A stretch of DNA of 10,879 bases. It comes from UMGS1279 sp045577495. Lineage in GTDB: Bacteria > Bacillota > Clostridia > Oscillospirales > Acutalibacteraceae. Positions 1-6,444 of this stretch are shown in pieces; the stretch's first letter is position 1, and every line of letters starts with the position of its first letter. The stretch is taken from assembly GCA_045577495.1 (NCBI GenBank), contig JAZNIK010000029.1, positions 1 to 10,879 of the forward strand. The letters are read 5' to 3'. The notes beneath the pieces were generated by a model. The model was not told where the DNA came from, searched no databases, and worked only from the letters and a program-made list of their open reading frames with translations. A program made the translations under genes and the position numbers.

Positions 1-827
1 AAGATAAATTTATAATAATCGGCGGCGACCAAAGGCAACTATTACTATATGCATCACTAAAACAAAAAGGGTATGATGTCGAAATTATTTTCAACAACAC
101 TTATCTAAATAAACAAACACAACTTAAAAAGGTTTCGAACGCAAAAATTGTGATTTTCCCTATTCCTACCTCACAAGACCAAACACATTTATTTGCGCCG
201 AATTATAAAGAAAAAATCCGCCTTGAAGAAATTATTGAGCAGGTTTCATCTGATGCGGTTCTGTTTATTGGCGGCGAAAACAATATTTTTACTGCTTTAA
301 AAACAAAATGCACCATAAATCTATTATCTGACGAAGTAATGACATTAAAAAACGCAATGGCAACTGCCGAAGCCGCTTTGTCGATTATTATCAACAACAC
401 AAGTAGCACAGTTTTCGGTAGCAAAATTTTAGTTTTAGGTTATGGCAGAATTGCCCGTATACTTGCGCAATATCTTGCCCAATTACATGCTAATGTAACG
501 ATATGCGCACGAAAAGAACTTGCCAAAACAACCGCATATTTAGAAGGAATGAACGCTATTGGTTTTGACTCTTTAAACGAAAAACTATCTGAAAACGGCA
601 TAATTGTTAACACTGTGCCTAATTTAATTTTGGATAAAAATAGACTAGAGTTAATCAATAAAAACAGTTTGATAATAGACCTAGCATCAAAACCCGGTGG
701 GTTGGATTTTGATACCGCCGAAAAGTTAGGTTTAAAATATATTCAAGCACTCTCATTACCCGGAAAATTTTCTCCAAAATCCTCAGCAGAATATATCGAA
801 GATGCGATTTTTAACACACTACTTTAA
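1..827 (+). CDS. dpaA: Dipicolinate synthase subunit A, 5' end cut by window
   Basis: DpaA (SpoVFA) works with DpaB to make dipicolinic acid from the lysine-pathway intermediate (dihydrodipicolinate level) in the mother cell during sporulation. The reading frame is open from base 3, giving 274 visible residues that begin DKFIIIGGDQRQL, which matches the family's N-terminal nucleotide-binding strand. Only about 4-8 residues and the start codon are missing, judged against the roughly 297-residue Bacillus protein. An internal GTG at 150 is therefore not the start. A Rossmann motif GYGRIA lies at visible residues 146-151 (about 438-455), and the C-terminal block contains NTVPNLIL, IDLASKPGG and LSLPGKFSPKSS, all typical of DpaA. 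The gene ends 23 bases before dpaB, so they form one operon. Sporulation control (sigma-K in Bacillus) is known for the family; its promoter would lie outside the window. Confidence 0.95.
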   Translation, partial: DKFIIIGGDQRQLLLYASLKQKGYDVEIIFNNTYLNKQTQLKKVSNAKIVIFPIPTSQDQTHLFAPNYKEKIRLEEIIEQVSSDAVLFIGGENNIFTALKTKCTINLLSDEVMTLKNAMATAEAALSIIINNTSSTVFGSKILVLGYGRIARILAQYLAQLHANVTICARKELAKTTAYLEGMNAIGFDSLNEKLSENGIIVNTVPNLILDKNRLELINKNSLIIDLASKPGGLDFDTAEKLGLKYIQALSLPGKFSPKSSAEYIEDAIFNTLL

Positions 828-850
828 AATAAAAAAGAAAGGAGATTTTT

Positions 851-1423
851 ATGACAGGAATGACCGTTGGATTTGCTTTATGCGGTTCTTTTTGTACCGT
901 TGATAAAGCCATTATTCAAATTGAACGTATATTAAAAACCGGCGCTAAGGTTATACCTATAATGTCCCCCATCACTTATAACACTGATACAAGATTTGGT
1001 AGCGCCCAGCAACGAGTTAAGCGTATTGAAGAATTAACAGGCAACAAGGTTTTGAAAACAATTGATGAAACCGAGCCTATTGGACCCAAAGCGCTTTTAG
1101 ATATACTTATCATAGCCCCTTGCACCGGAAACACAATCAGCAAAATATCAAAGGGTATCACAGATACCTCGGTAACTATGTCCGCCAAGGCGCACTTAAG
1201 AAATAATCGACCTGTTTTAATTGCTATGGCGACAAATGATGCTTTAAGTGGCTCTGCTGAGAGCATCGGTAGGCTTTTAAATACAAAAAACGTCTACTTT
1301 GTGCCCTTTGGTCAAGATGACCCAATAAAAAAATCTACATCAATGATTTGTGATTTTGAAAAAATAATTCCAGCCGCAAAAGCCGCATTAGAGGGCAAAC
1401 AGTTGCAACCAATTCTTATTTAA
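851..1423 (+). CDS. dpaB: Dipicolinate synthase subunit B
   Basis: DpaB (SpoVFB) is the flavoprotein-like partner of DpaA in dipicolinate synthesis. The 190-residue product has the full family length. Visible marks are the N-terminal GFALCGSFCTVDKA, the PIMSPITYNTDTRFG block near residues 36-50, the IIAPCTGNTISKI phosphate-binding-like loop near residues 88-100, and LIAMATNDALSGSAESIG followed by NVYFVPFGQDDPIKKSTSM in the C-terminal third. The ATG at 851 is preceded by an AAAGGAG ribosome binding site at about 837-843, with good spacing. It is the second and last gene of a dpaAB operon closed by a terminator immediately after the stop; the asd-dapG genes that follow in Bacillus subtilis are not present here. 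Confidence 0.95.
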   Translation: MTGMTVGFALCGSFCTVDKAIIQIERILKTGAKVIPIMSPITYNTDTRFGSAQQRVKRIEELTGNKVLKTIDETEPIGPKALLDILIIAPCTGNTISKISKGITDTSVTMSAKAHLRNNRPVLIAMATNDALSGSAESIGRLLNTKNVYFVPFGQDDPIKKSTSMICDFEKIIPAAKAALEGKQLQPILI

Positions 1424-1426
1424 ATA

Positions 1427-1466
1427 AAAAAGGTTTAGTTTGTTTATGCACAAACTAAACCTTTTT
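1427..1466. terminator. Bidirectional terminator between dpaB and ppa
   Basis: A perfect 16-bp stem pairs 1427-1442 (AAAAAGGTTTAGTTTG) with 1451-1466, around an 8-base loop. The A-run on one side and T-run on the other provide a U tract for both directions, so it can end the dpaAB transcript on the plus strand and the ppa transcript on the minus strand. It lies 3 bases after the dpaB stop and ends 1 base before the ppa stop. Confidence 0.9.
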
Positions 1467-1467
1467 G

Positions 1468-1998
1468 CTATTTTGCAAACTTTTTATTATAATTTTCCAT
1501 ACAAGTGTTAATTACCGAAACAGCCTCTGCTTGGCCCAAAATCTCAATAACGGAAGTTTCGATATGTTCTAAATGCTTATACACCTCAAAAAAATGTGAA
1601 ATTTCATCAAAGGTATGCTTAGGCAAATCTAATATATCCTTGTATTCGTTCATAGATGGGTCCCTAAAAGGAATTGCTATGATTTTTTCATCCGCATCGT
1701 GATTGTCCTCAAGTTTAATAACCCCGATTGGATAACATCTAACCAATGTTAGTGGCTCAATATCCTCACGGCACAAAACCAAAACATCCAGCGGGTCACC
1801 ATCGTCGGCATAGGTACGCGGAATAAAGCCATAGTTTGCAGGATAGTGGGTTGAAGTATATAACACCCTATCAAGCATTAACATACCTGTTTCTTTATCT
1901 AATTCATACTTAGTGCGTTTACCGGAAGAAATTTCAATACAGGCAACAAAATCCTCAGGCGATATACGCTTGGGAGAAATATCATGCCAAATATTCAT
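1468..1998 (-). CDS. ppa: Family I inorganic pyrophosphatase
   Basis: Soluble cytoplasmic enzyme that hydrolyses pyrophosphate to two phosphates and pulls biosynthetic reactions forward. With the start at 1998 the product has 176 residues, the normal size for family I. The signature DGDPLD is at residues 66-71; D66, D68 and D71 match the metal ligands D65, D67 and D70 of the E. coli enzyme, and D98, D103 and K105 match its D97, D102 and K104. The THYPANYGFIPRT block precedes the signature as expected. An upstream in-frame GTG at 2007 would add three residues, but it lies inside the GAGGTGA ribosome binding site (2004-2010). The ATG at 1998, five to six bases downstream of that site, is therefore the likely start. 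It is monocistronic, between its own promoter and the bidirectional terminator. Confidence 0.96.
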   Translation of the reverse strand: MNIWHDISPKRISPEDFVACIEISSGKRTKYELDKETGMLMLDRVLYTSTHYPANYGFIPRTYADDGDPLDVLVLCREDIEPLTLVRCYPIGVIKLEDNHDADEKIIAIPFRDPSMNEYKDILDLPKHTFDEISHFFEVYKHLEHIETSVIEILGQAEAVSVINTCMENYNKKFAK

Positions 1999-2016
1999 AA
2001 AGGTCACCTCAAAATT

Positions 2017-2045
2017 ATTATATCATATTTTTTAAAATAATTCAA
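2017..2045 (-). promoter_or_regulatory. Sigma-A-type promoter of ppa
   Basis: Reading the minus strand, TTGAAT (2045-2040) and TATAAT (2022-2017) are separated by exactly 17 bases. The predicted start, near 2010, would leave a very short leader with the ribosome binding site almost at its 5' end. A second possible -10 (TATGAT, 2027-2022) overlaps upstream but has no good -35 at standard spacing. Confidence 0.7.
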
Positions 2046-2057
2046 CTTATAAGCAAA

Positions 2058-2079
2058 GCGCGTAGCTTTTGCTACGCGC
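2058..2079. terminator. GC-rich hairpin after the antiporter gene, possible terminator
   Basis: A perfect 9-bp stem, GCGCGTAGC (2058-2066) with GCTACGCGC (2071-2079), has a TTTT/AAAA tetraloop. On the minus strand it is followed by TTTGCTTAT, a weak U tract, so it could end the antiporter transcript about 115 bases after its stop. There is no U tract on the plus strand. It may instead be the last hairpin of the structured block next to it. Confidence 0.45.
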
Positions 2080-2080
2080 C

Positions 2081-2175
2081 GTATATATTATGGGGCGACT
2101 CGGTAGTCAAAGAATAAACCGCGGTTTATCGCCGAAATACCCCTGTCATATACTATGCAAAATTGAACTATTTTG
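2081..2175. other. Structured intergenic block, candidate small RNA or dispersed palindromic element
   Basis: This stretch between the antiporter stop and the ppa promoter is packed with pairing segments. GTATAT (2081-2086) pairs with ATATAC (2148-2153), and GGGG (2092-2095) pairs with CCCC (2140-2143). Between them are GACT-CGGT-AGTC (2097-2108) and the perfect 16-base palindrome ATAAACCGCGGTTTAT (2114-2129). GGCGA (2094-2098) can alternatively pair with TCGCC (2129-2133), giving a competing fold. A separate hairpin, CAAAAT/ATTTTG, sits at 2158-2175. It is more GC-rich than the surrounding intergenic DNA. The minus strand is also open in the antiporter frame for 34 codons after the antiporter TGA and includes DRGISAINRGLFFDYRVAP. 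I do not recognise a named riboswitch class. It could be a 3' UTR structure, a small RNA or a copy of an intergenic repeat; only one copy is in this window. Confidence 0.45.
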
Positions 2176-2192
2176 TGAAAATCAACAAGTAA

Positions 2193-3494
2193 TCAGTCTT
2201 GATACTTATCACTCTTTGCAGATTCAAGTTTAGTTTGTCTGCGAGTTATAACGTGATCTGGAATAGGATGAATTTCACCCGCAGCTTTAAGTGCCTGACG
2301 TGTTAAAATAGGACCAAATAACTCATAAATTAAAACCGCAAATAATGTGATATTTCTAATTAGATTACCTTGTTGACCAAGTTGCATGGCAGTAGCGCAC
2401 ATGCCAAGTGCAACACCCGCTTGTGGAAAAAGTGTTATACCAAGATATTTACAAATTTTATCAGAACAGTTTGTAGCTTTTGCGCTAAAATAAGTACCAA
2501 TATATTTTCCAATACAACGGAAAATTATATAAACAACACCAATAACAATAATAGCAGTATCGGCAAACACACCTAGCTCAAGCTCGGCGCCGCTTATAAC
2601 AAAAAACAATGCAAAAAGAGGTGAGGTCCAACGGTCAGAAGCCGCCATTAAATCGTGCGAAAGCGGACAGGTGTTGCAGAATACAGTACCAAGCATCATA
2701 CAAACCAAAAGCGAAGAAAATTGAATGTGTATGCTGCCTAGATGAAACTCAATCATTGAAAGTGACGCCGTTAAAAAAACAAATGCTATTGTCATATTAA
2801 GGCGGTTAGTGTTAGAGTTAAATAGCTTTTCAAGAAGTGTTAGAATATATCCCATTATTCCACCCAAAATCAAAGAGCATACGATTTCAACAATGGGATT
2901 AAGAATTATAGATATTAAATCAAAATCACCGCTTATAATAGTTTTAGCAATACCAAAAGAAACGGCAAACACAACCAAACCAACCGCATCATCTAGTGCA
3001 ACAATCGGTAATAGAAGTTTAGTTAATGGTCCTTTTGCCTTATACTGCCTAACAACCATTAAGGTGGCGGCAGGTGCAGTTGCGGTAGCAATTGCGCCTA
3101 ATGTTAAAACCTGTGAAATAGTAAACTTATCGGGCATCATTAAATGAACAACATATAATGAAATATCAACAAGTATAGTAGCACAAATCGCTTGAACAAT
3201 ACCAATTACTAATGCCTGTTTGCCTGTTTTTTTAAGGTCGCTTAAACGGAACTCATTTCCGATAGAAAAAGCGATAAAGCCGAGTGCAACCTCCGAAACC
3301 AATGACAAGCCTGTAACAGCCTGCATTGAATTAAAGCCCAAGCCATAAATTCCTAATGCACCAAGGCAATATGGGCCAATAAGTACGCCCGCAATTAGAA
3401 ACGCGGTAACAGACGGCAGTTTTAATGGCTTAAAGGCGCGAGTCATTAAAAGACCTGCTAACAATGCTATTGATACTGATAAAAGTGTGCTCAA
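2193..3494 (-). CDS. CPA-type cation/proton antiporter (Na+/H+ exchanger domain)
   Basis: Integral membrane antiporter, 433 residues, probably exchanging Na+ or K+ for H+ for pH and ion homeostasis. Hydrophobic segments occur along nearly the whole length, about 12-13 in all. Residues 137-151 (TATAPAATLMVVRQY) match the unwound TM4 region, and D168-D169 in ALDDAVGLVVFAV form the paired aspartates of electrogenic CPA2-type exchangers. R326 and K330 (RCIGK) sit where the family has conserved basic residues. The C-terminal tail is short and charged, with no TrkA-N or RCK domain, so this is not a full Kef-type channel. The start is TTG at 3494: a TAG codon directly precedes it in frame, an AAAGAAG stretch lies about 9 bases upstream, and the next in-frame ATG (codon 17) would remove most of the first membrane segment. 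The transported ion cannot be read from sequence. Confidence 0.88.
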   Translation of the reverse strand: MSTLLSVSIALLAGLLMTRAFKPLKLPSVTAFLIAGVLIGPYCLGALGIYGLGFNSMQAVTGLSLVSEVALGFIAFSIGNEFRLSDLKKTGKQALVIGIVQAICATILVDISLYVVHLMMPDKFTISQVLTLGAIATATAPAATLMVVRQYKAKGPLTKLLLPIVALDDAVGLVVFAVSFGIAKTIISGDFDLISIILNPIVEIVCSLILGGIMGYILTLLEKLFNSNTNRLNMTIAFVFLTASLSMIEFHLGSIHIQFSSLLVCMMLGTVFCNTCPLSHDLMAASDRWTSPLFALFFVISGAELELGVFADTAIIVIGVVYIIFRCIGKYIGTYFSAKATNCSDKICKYLGITLFPQAGVALGMCATAMQLGQQGNLIRNITLFAVLIYELFGPILTRQALKAAGEIHPIPDHVITRRQTKLESAKSDKYQD

Positions 3495-3548
3495 CTAGGT
3501 CATCTTCTTTCGAAATTTACTAAAACAATTAAAATTCATTCGACCGAC

Positions 3549-3582
3549 ATTATACACTCTTACATATGCAAAGTCAATACAC
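3549..3582 (-). promoter_or_regulatory. Strong sigma-A-type promoter of the antiporter gene, with flanking inverted repeat
   Basis: On the minus strand, TTGACT (3577-3572) and TATAAT (3554-3549) are separated by exactly 17 bases, close to the full consensus. GTGTA (3582-3578) sits directly upstream of the -35, forming GTGTATTG. The -10 region is one arm of a perfect 10-bp inverted repeat (ATTATACACT at 3549-3558, AGTGTATAAT at 3585-3594), so a dimeric regulator bridging the promoter is possible. The leader is about 45 bases. Confidence 0.85.
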
Positions 3583-3599
3583 AAAGTGTATAATTTTTC

Positions 3600-5897
3600 T
3601 TAAAAAACAAAGCATATTTTATCAAATCCAAAAAAGGTTTTATTCGGAGATGGAGTGCCCTTCCATCCAACCTTTTGTGAATGTTTATCAAAATAATCAA
3701 CATCTGCATATATAGGTGCTATGGTTGATTTTTGTAAAATTTTCAATTCAACTGTTTTACCTTTAAACTCATCAGGTATCTCAAAAGCATATGGGGAAAA
3801 CAGCCTAACCCCCAAAGATTTATTATTTATTATAATTGACGAATAAAGTTTTGTTCCCTCAATGTTAATGGAATTTGCGTTTTCAGGAATAAATATTTTT
3901 GTTATAAATTCTACTGCCCCAAAATCACAAAACTTTTCACCAATCATATATTTTTTCTTTCTATCCTTTAAATTTATTTCACATATTTTGCCTGAAATAG
4001 CTTCTGCCTCAAAATCCCCCATAACAAAAACACTAGGCATGTATTTTATGTCGTCATTAAAGTTCAACGTGTTTTTGCCATTTTTTAGTTTTAGCGTTTC
4101 GGTGAGATTGTAATGTTTATGCAGACCTTTAGGTAAATCTCCTTTTTCTTTAATGAATTCGGGCTTTGTTTTATTTATTAAAAACTCACAATCCTTTCTT
4201 ACAGCAAATCTAACATCAATCGCTTCTGCTGTATATACATATGCAGTATTTTCATCATTTATTTGCATTGCACGAATTATATTATCGTTGAGATAATTTA
4301 AATCAAATTTAACGTTGAGTTCTTGATGTTTAGTATGTTGCCGATGAATATACTCATCGCTTATATACACGCCATATTCTTCAAAGCAAACCGGCTTGTC
4401 GTTAATATAATACTCGCCGGGATGGGCAAAAAGATTTATTGCAACAACGGTGCCATCGGTAAACTGCCTTGCAAAAATTCCTTCAACATTATTTTTAGAC
4501 ATATCTTTAATGGAAACCGAAGGATTTATAGAGTCGCAAATTACCTGAACATCCCTTGTAACAATATCCCCAAACACATATGACAAATCATCTTTAAAAT
4601 CAATTACAGGTATACTATTTGCCTCATCTAGTGTATCAATATATTTCCACTGAATACCATTAAACGAAAGATTATTGATAAGCTTTGTAAAAGGCACCAT
4701 ATCCATATTCTCGGTAATGTATTTTGCGCATATATCTGTTGGATAATGGATATAAATATCTGCTACGTAGTCCTTATTTGCATATTTTGCCGCACTTTCG
4801 GCAACAGTAGCAAGTATTTTCATCCCATCAAAATCCGGTTGGTCGACGGTATAAGGATTAAAATAATCGGTAATCTTAAAATTGCCCCTCAAATCCATTT
4901 GACTTACTGCCAAAAAATATCGGTTAATTTTAAAACAAGAACAAATATAAAGCATTGCTTTTTTCTTATCAAAGGTCATATCGCACGGACCAAGAGCAAA
5001 CAACTCTATCATAGCACCAAAATCGCCGCTTATATATTCTCCAACACCAAACAGAGATAAAAGTTCCGGATTTTTAAAATCAGTCCATAATTCATCTATG
5101 CCAGGCAAAGATAGCGATTTTAACACCCTAAATATATTGCAGTTACTTTTTGTTGCACCAAATGGGGCATCCTCAAAAGCGACATGTCCGGTTAACAGAA
5201 TATGGTGGTTATCACACCATTTTCTTAATTTTTTAAGATACGAGTTTTGAAACTTTTCGCAAAGCAATTTATATGAGTTACCACAAAAATCATATAAATT
5301 ATTTCTCATATCTAAATCAAAATCAGTACCAAATTTATTAAAATAATCCTCTCTCATACCCTCATAGTATGGAAGGCTAGATTCGTTAGTACAATAGGAA
5401 ATTGATGGTTCATCTGTAAAAAAGCCCTTAATTACACTGCCGAAATAATCAGAAAATTTTTCATAGTATTTTTCGTGAGTACTATTTATAAAATAATCTG
5501 TTGCATCCTCCAATAATAAATTTGGGAAATATTTTTCGCCAAAAATCTCAGAATTATATAAGGTTTTACAGGTTGTTTGACCAATATTGTCACCCTTAAC
5601 AGTAATGGCCTGCAAACGATACTCTGGAATCTTTGTTACTAATCCTCCTGCATCGCCAGACGGCCAATTAAATTCATCATACAACCAAACATCTATATTT
5701 AAACTTTTTGACAATTGCAAAAAATTTGATATAGCTTCAAACCATTCATCCGATAAATATTCCAACTCACAACCGGAACGGGGATATAACATAACCTGCT
5801 CAATTCCATTTTCTTTAAGCCCAGTTAAATAAGAAAAAATATCATCTTTTGTTGGCTTACCCGTAATCGCCGACATAGTAATAAGTGGGTTTTTCAA
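3600..5897 (-). CDS. GH106-like glycoside hydrolase, cytoplasmic
   Basis: Large predicted glycosidase of about 765 residues, related by motif to the GH106 alpha-L-rhamnosidase-like superfamily. With the start at 5897, the hallmark LYDEFNWPSGDAGG lies at about 72-85, TDEPS at about 161-165 (candidate catalytic E163), TGHVAFED at about 236-243, LPGIDELWTD at about 264-273, and ELFALGPCDMTFDKKK at about 298-313. The last block aligns by eye with the conserved Glu segment of the family (candidate E298). The C-terminal third looks like beta-sandwich domains. There is no signal peptide or membrane segment, so it should act inside the cell on imported sugars. An in-frame GTG at 5906 lies inside the AGAGGTG ribosome binding site (5910-5904); TTG at 5897, six bases further, is the better start. 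The superfamily is fairly clear; the substrate is not known. Confidence 0.78.
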   Translation of the reverse strand: MKNPLITMSAITGKPTKDDIFSYLTGLKENGIEQVMLYPRSGCELEYLSDEWFEAISNFLQLSKSLNIDVWLYDEFNWPSGDAGGLVTKIPEYRLQAITVKGDNIGQTTCKTLYNSEIFGEKYFPNLLLEDATDYFINSTHEKYYEKFSDYFGSVIKGFFTDEPSISYCTNESSLPYYEGMREDYFNKFGTDFDLDMRNNLYDFCGNSYKLLCEKFQNSYLKKLRKWCDNHHILLTGHVAFEDAPFGATKSNCNIFRVLKSLSLPGIDELWTDFKNPELLSLFGVGEYISGDFGAMIELFALGPCDMTFDKKKAMLYICSCFKINRYFLAVSQMDLRGNFKITDYFNPYTVDQPDFDGMKILATVAESAAKYANKDYVADIYIHYPTDICAKYITENMDMVPFTKLINNLSFNGIQWKYIDTLDEANSIPVIDFKDDLSYVFGDIVTRDVQVICDSINPSVSIKDMSKNNVEGIFARQFTDGTVVAINLFAHPGEYYINDKPVCFEEYGVYISDEYIHRQHTKHQELNVKFDLNYLNDNIIRAMQINDENTAYVYTAEAIDVRFAVRKDCEFLINKTKPEFIKEKGDLPKGLHKHYNLTETLKLKNGKNTLNFNDDIKYMPSVFVMGDFEAEAISGKICEINLKDRKKKYMIGEKFCDFGAVEFITKIFIPENANSINIEGTKLYSSIIINNKSLGVRLFSPYAFEIPDEFKGKTVELKILQKSTIAPIYADVDYFDKHSQKVGWKGTPSPNKTFFGFDKICFVF

Positions 5898-5934
5898 AAC
5901 AAGCACCTCTAAAATTATATTTTATATAGTTTTT

Positions 5935-5968
5935 ATTATAACATCGATTAAAAAATACAACAATACAC
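5935..5968 (-). promoter_or_regulatory. Sigma-A-type promoter of the GH106-like gene
   Basis: On the minus strand, TTGTTG (5963-5958) and TATAAT (5940-5935) are spaced by 17 bases, with an extended -10 TGT just upstream of TATAAT. GTGTA (5968-5964) abuts the -35, giving the same GTGTATTG string as the antiporter and right-hand GH-A promoters. The leader is about 30 bases. Confidence 0.75.
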
Positions 5969-6034
5969 TATTCTATAAAAAAAGCTCCCTTTTCTCTCAA
6001 AAAATTTCGAATTGTTTTAAAATACAAAAAAAGT

Positions 6035-6066
6035 AAAATCCCGCTCTCTTACGAGAACGGGATTTT
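6035..6066 (-). terminator. Terminator of tRNA-Leu
   Basis: A 14-bp stem (6035-6048 with 6053-6066, one G-U wobble in the minus-strand RNA) has a GTAA tetraloop and is followed on the minus strand by ACTTTTTTTG. It begins right at the tRNA 3' end, consistent with a single-gene tRNA transcript. Confidence 0.9.
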
Positions 6067-6153
6067 TGGTGCCGGTGGCCGGACTCGAACCGGCACGGTG
6101 TCGCCACCGGTGGATTTTGAGTCCACCACGTCTGCCAAATCCATCACACCGGC
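6067..6153 (-). tRNA. tRNA-Leu, anticodon CAA
   Basis: Complete 87-base leucine tRNA with encoded CCA (6069-6067) and discriminator A at 6070. The acceptor stem GCCGGTG (6153-6147) pairs with CACCGGC. The anticodon loop CTCAAAA (6121-6115) gives anticodon CAA at 6119-6117, reading UUG. The long class II variable arm (GGTG-GCGA-CACC) and the T arm (GCCGG, TTCGAGT, CCGGC) are intact. It has its own promoter and terminator. Short open frames across this region are not genes. Confidence 0.97.
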
Positions 6154-6179
6154 ATATGATGGTTAAATCAACCTTGAAT

Positions 6180-6208
6180 ATTATACACAACCATATATAT
6201 AAAATCAA
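6180..6208 (-). promoter_or_regulatory. Promoter of tRNA-Leu
   Basis: On the minus strand, TTGATT (6208-6203) and TATAAT (6185-6180) are separated by 17 bases, about 27 bases upstream of the mature tRNA 5' end. The rest of the gap up to 6405 is AT-rich and holds no gene I can support. Confidence 0.85.
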
Positions 6209-6405
6209 GTGTTTTTTTGAATTTTCTTTAAGTTAGGCAAAAAAAGTTGTTATATACAATTTTTAAACAGAGCCTCTAATTATTTATATTGAAAATAATA
6301 AGACTTTATGTTATCGGAATTTTAAAAGAAAGTATGAATTTAAATGAAATAATTGGCGCAGTTAAAATTTTAGGCTCAACCTTCATAAGCGAATTAACTA
6401 TGAAC

Positions 6406-6444
6406 AAAAATAGGATTTGAAGATAATCTTCAAATCCTATTTTT
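6406..6444 (-). terminator. Terminator of the left GH-A gene
   Basis: A perfect 17-bp stem (6406-6422 with 6428-6444) has a 5-base loop and lies immediately after the stop codon at 6447-6445. A and T runs at its base make it usable in both directions, but only the minus-strand gene ends here. Confidence 0.88.

Noticed and set aside
150..827. dpaA beginning at the GTG at 150
   Set aside because: The frame is open back to base 3 and encodes the conserved N-terminal IIGGDQRQL strand, so the gene starts before the window.
2058..2175. CRISPR array, or a riboswitch controlling the antiporter
   Set aside because: There is no repeat-spacer periodicity, and the block is downstream, not upstream, of the antiporter. 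It lies before the ppa promoter, so it would not be in the ppa leader unless a longer transcript exists.
2370..3147. Plus-strand frames opposite the antiporter
   Set aside because: They are shadows of a well-supported membrane protein gene, with no ribosome binding sites or recognisable products.
6017..6208. Minus-strand 63-codon frame across the tRNA
   Set aside because: It covers tRNA-Leu, its terminator and its promoter; the frame is a by-product of these.
6334..6420. Plus-strand 28-codon frame starting MNLNEIIGAVKILGS, ending in the terminator stem
   Set aside because: Only a weak AAAGAAAG upstream, no promoter I trust, no recognised family, and its end lies inside the terminator of the opposite-strand gene. 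Chance frame is more likely.
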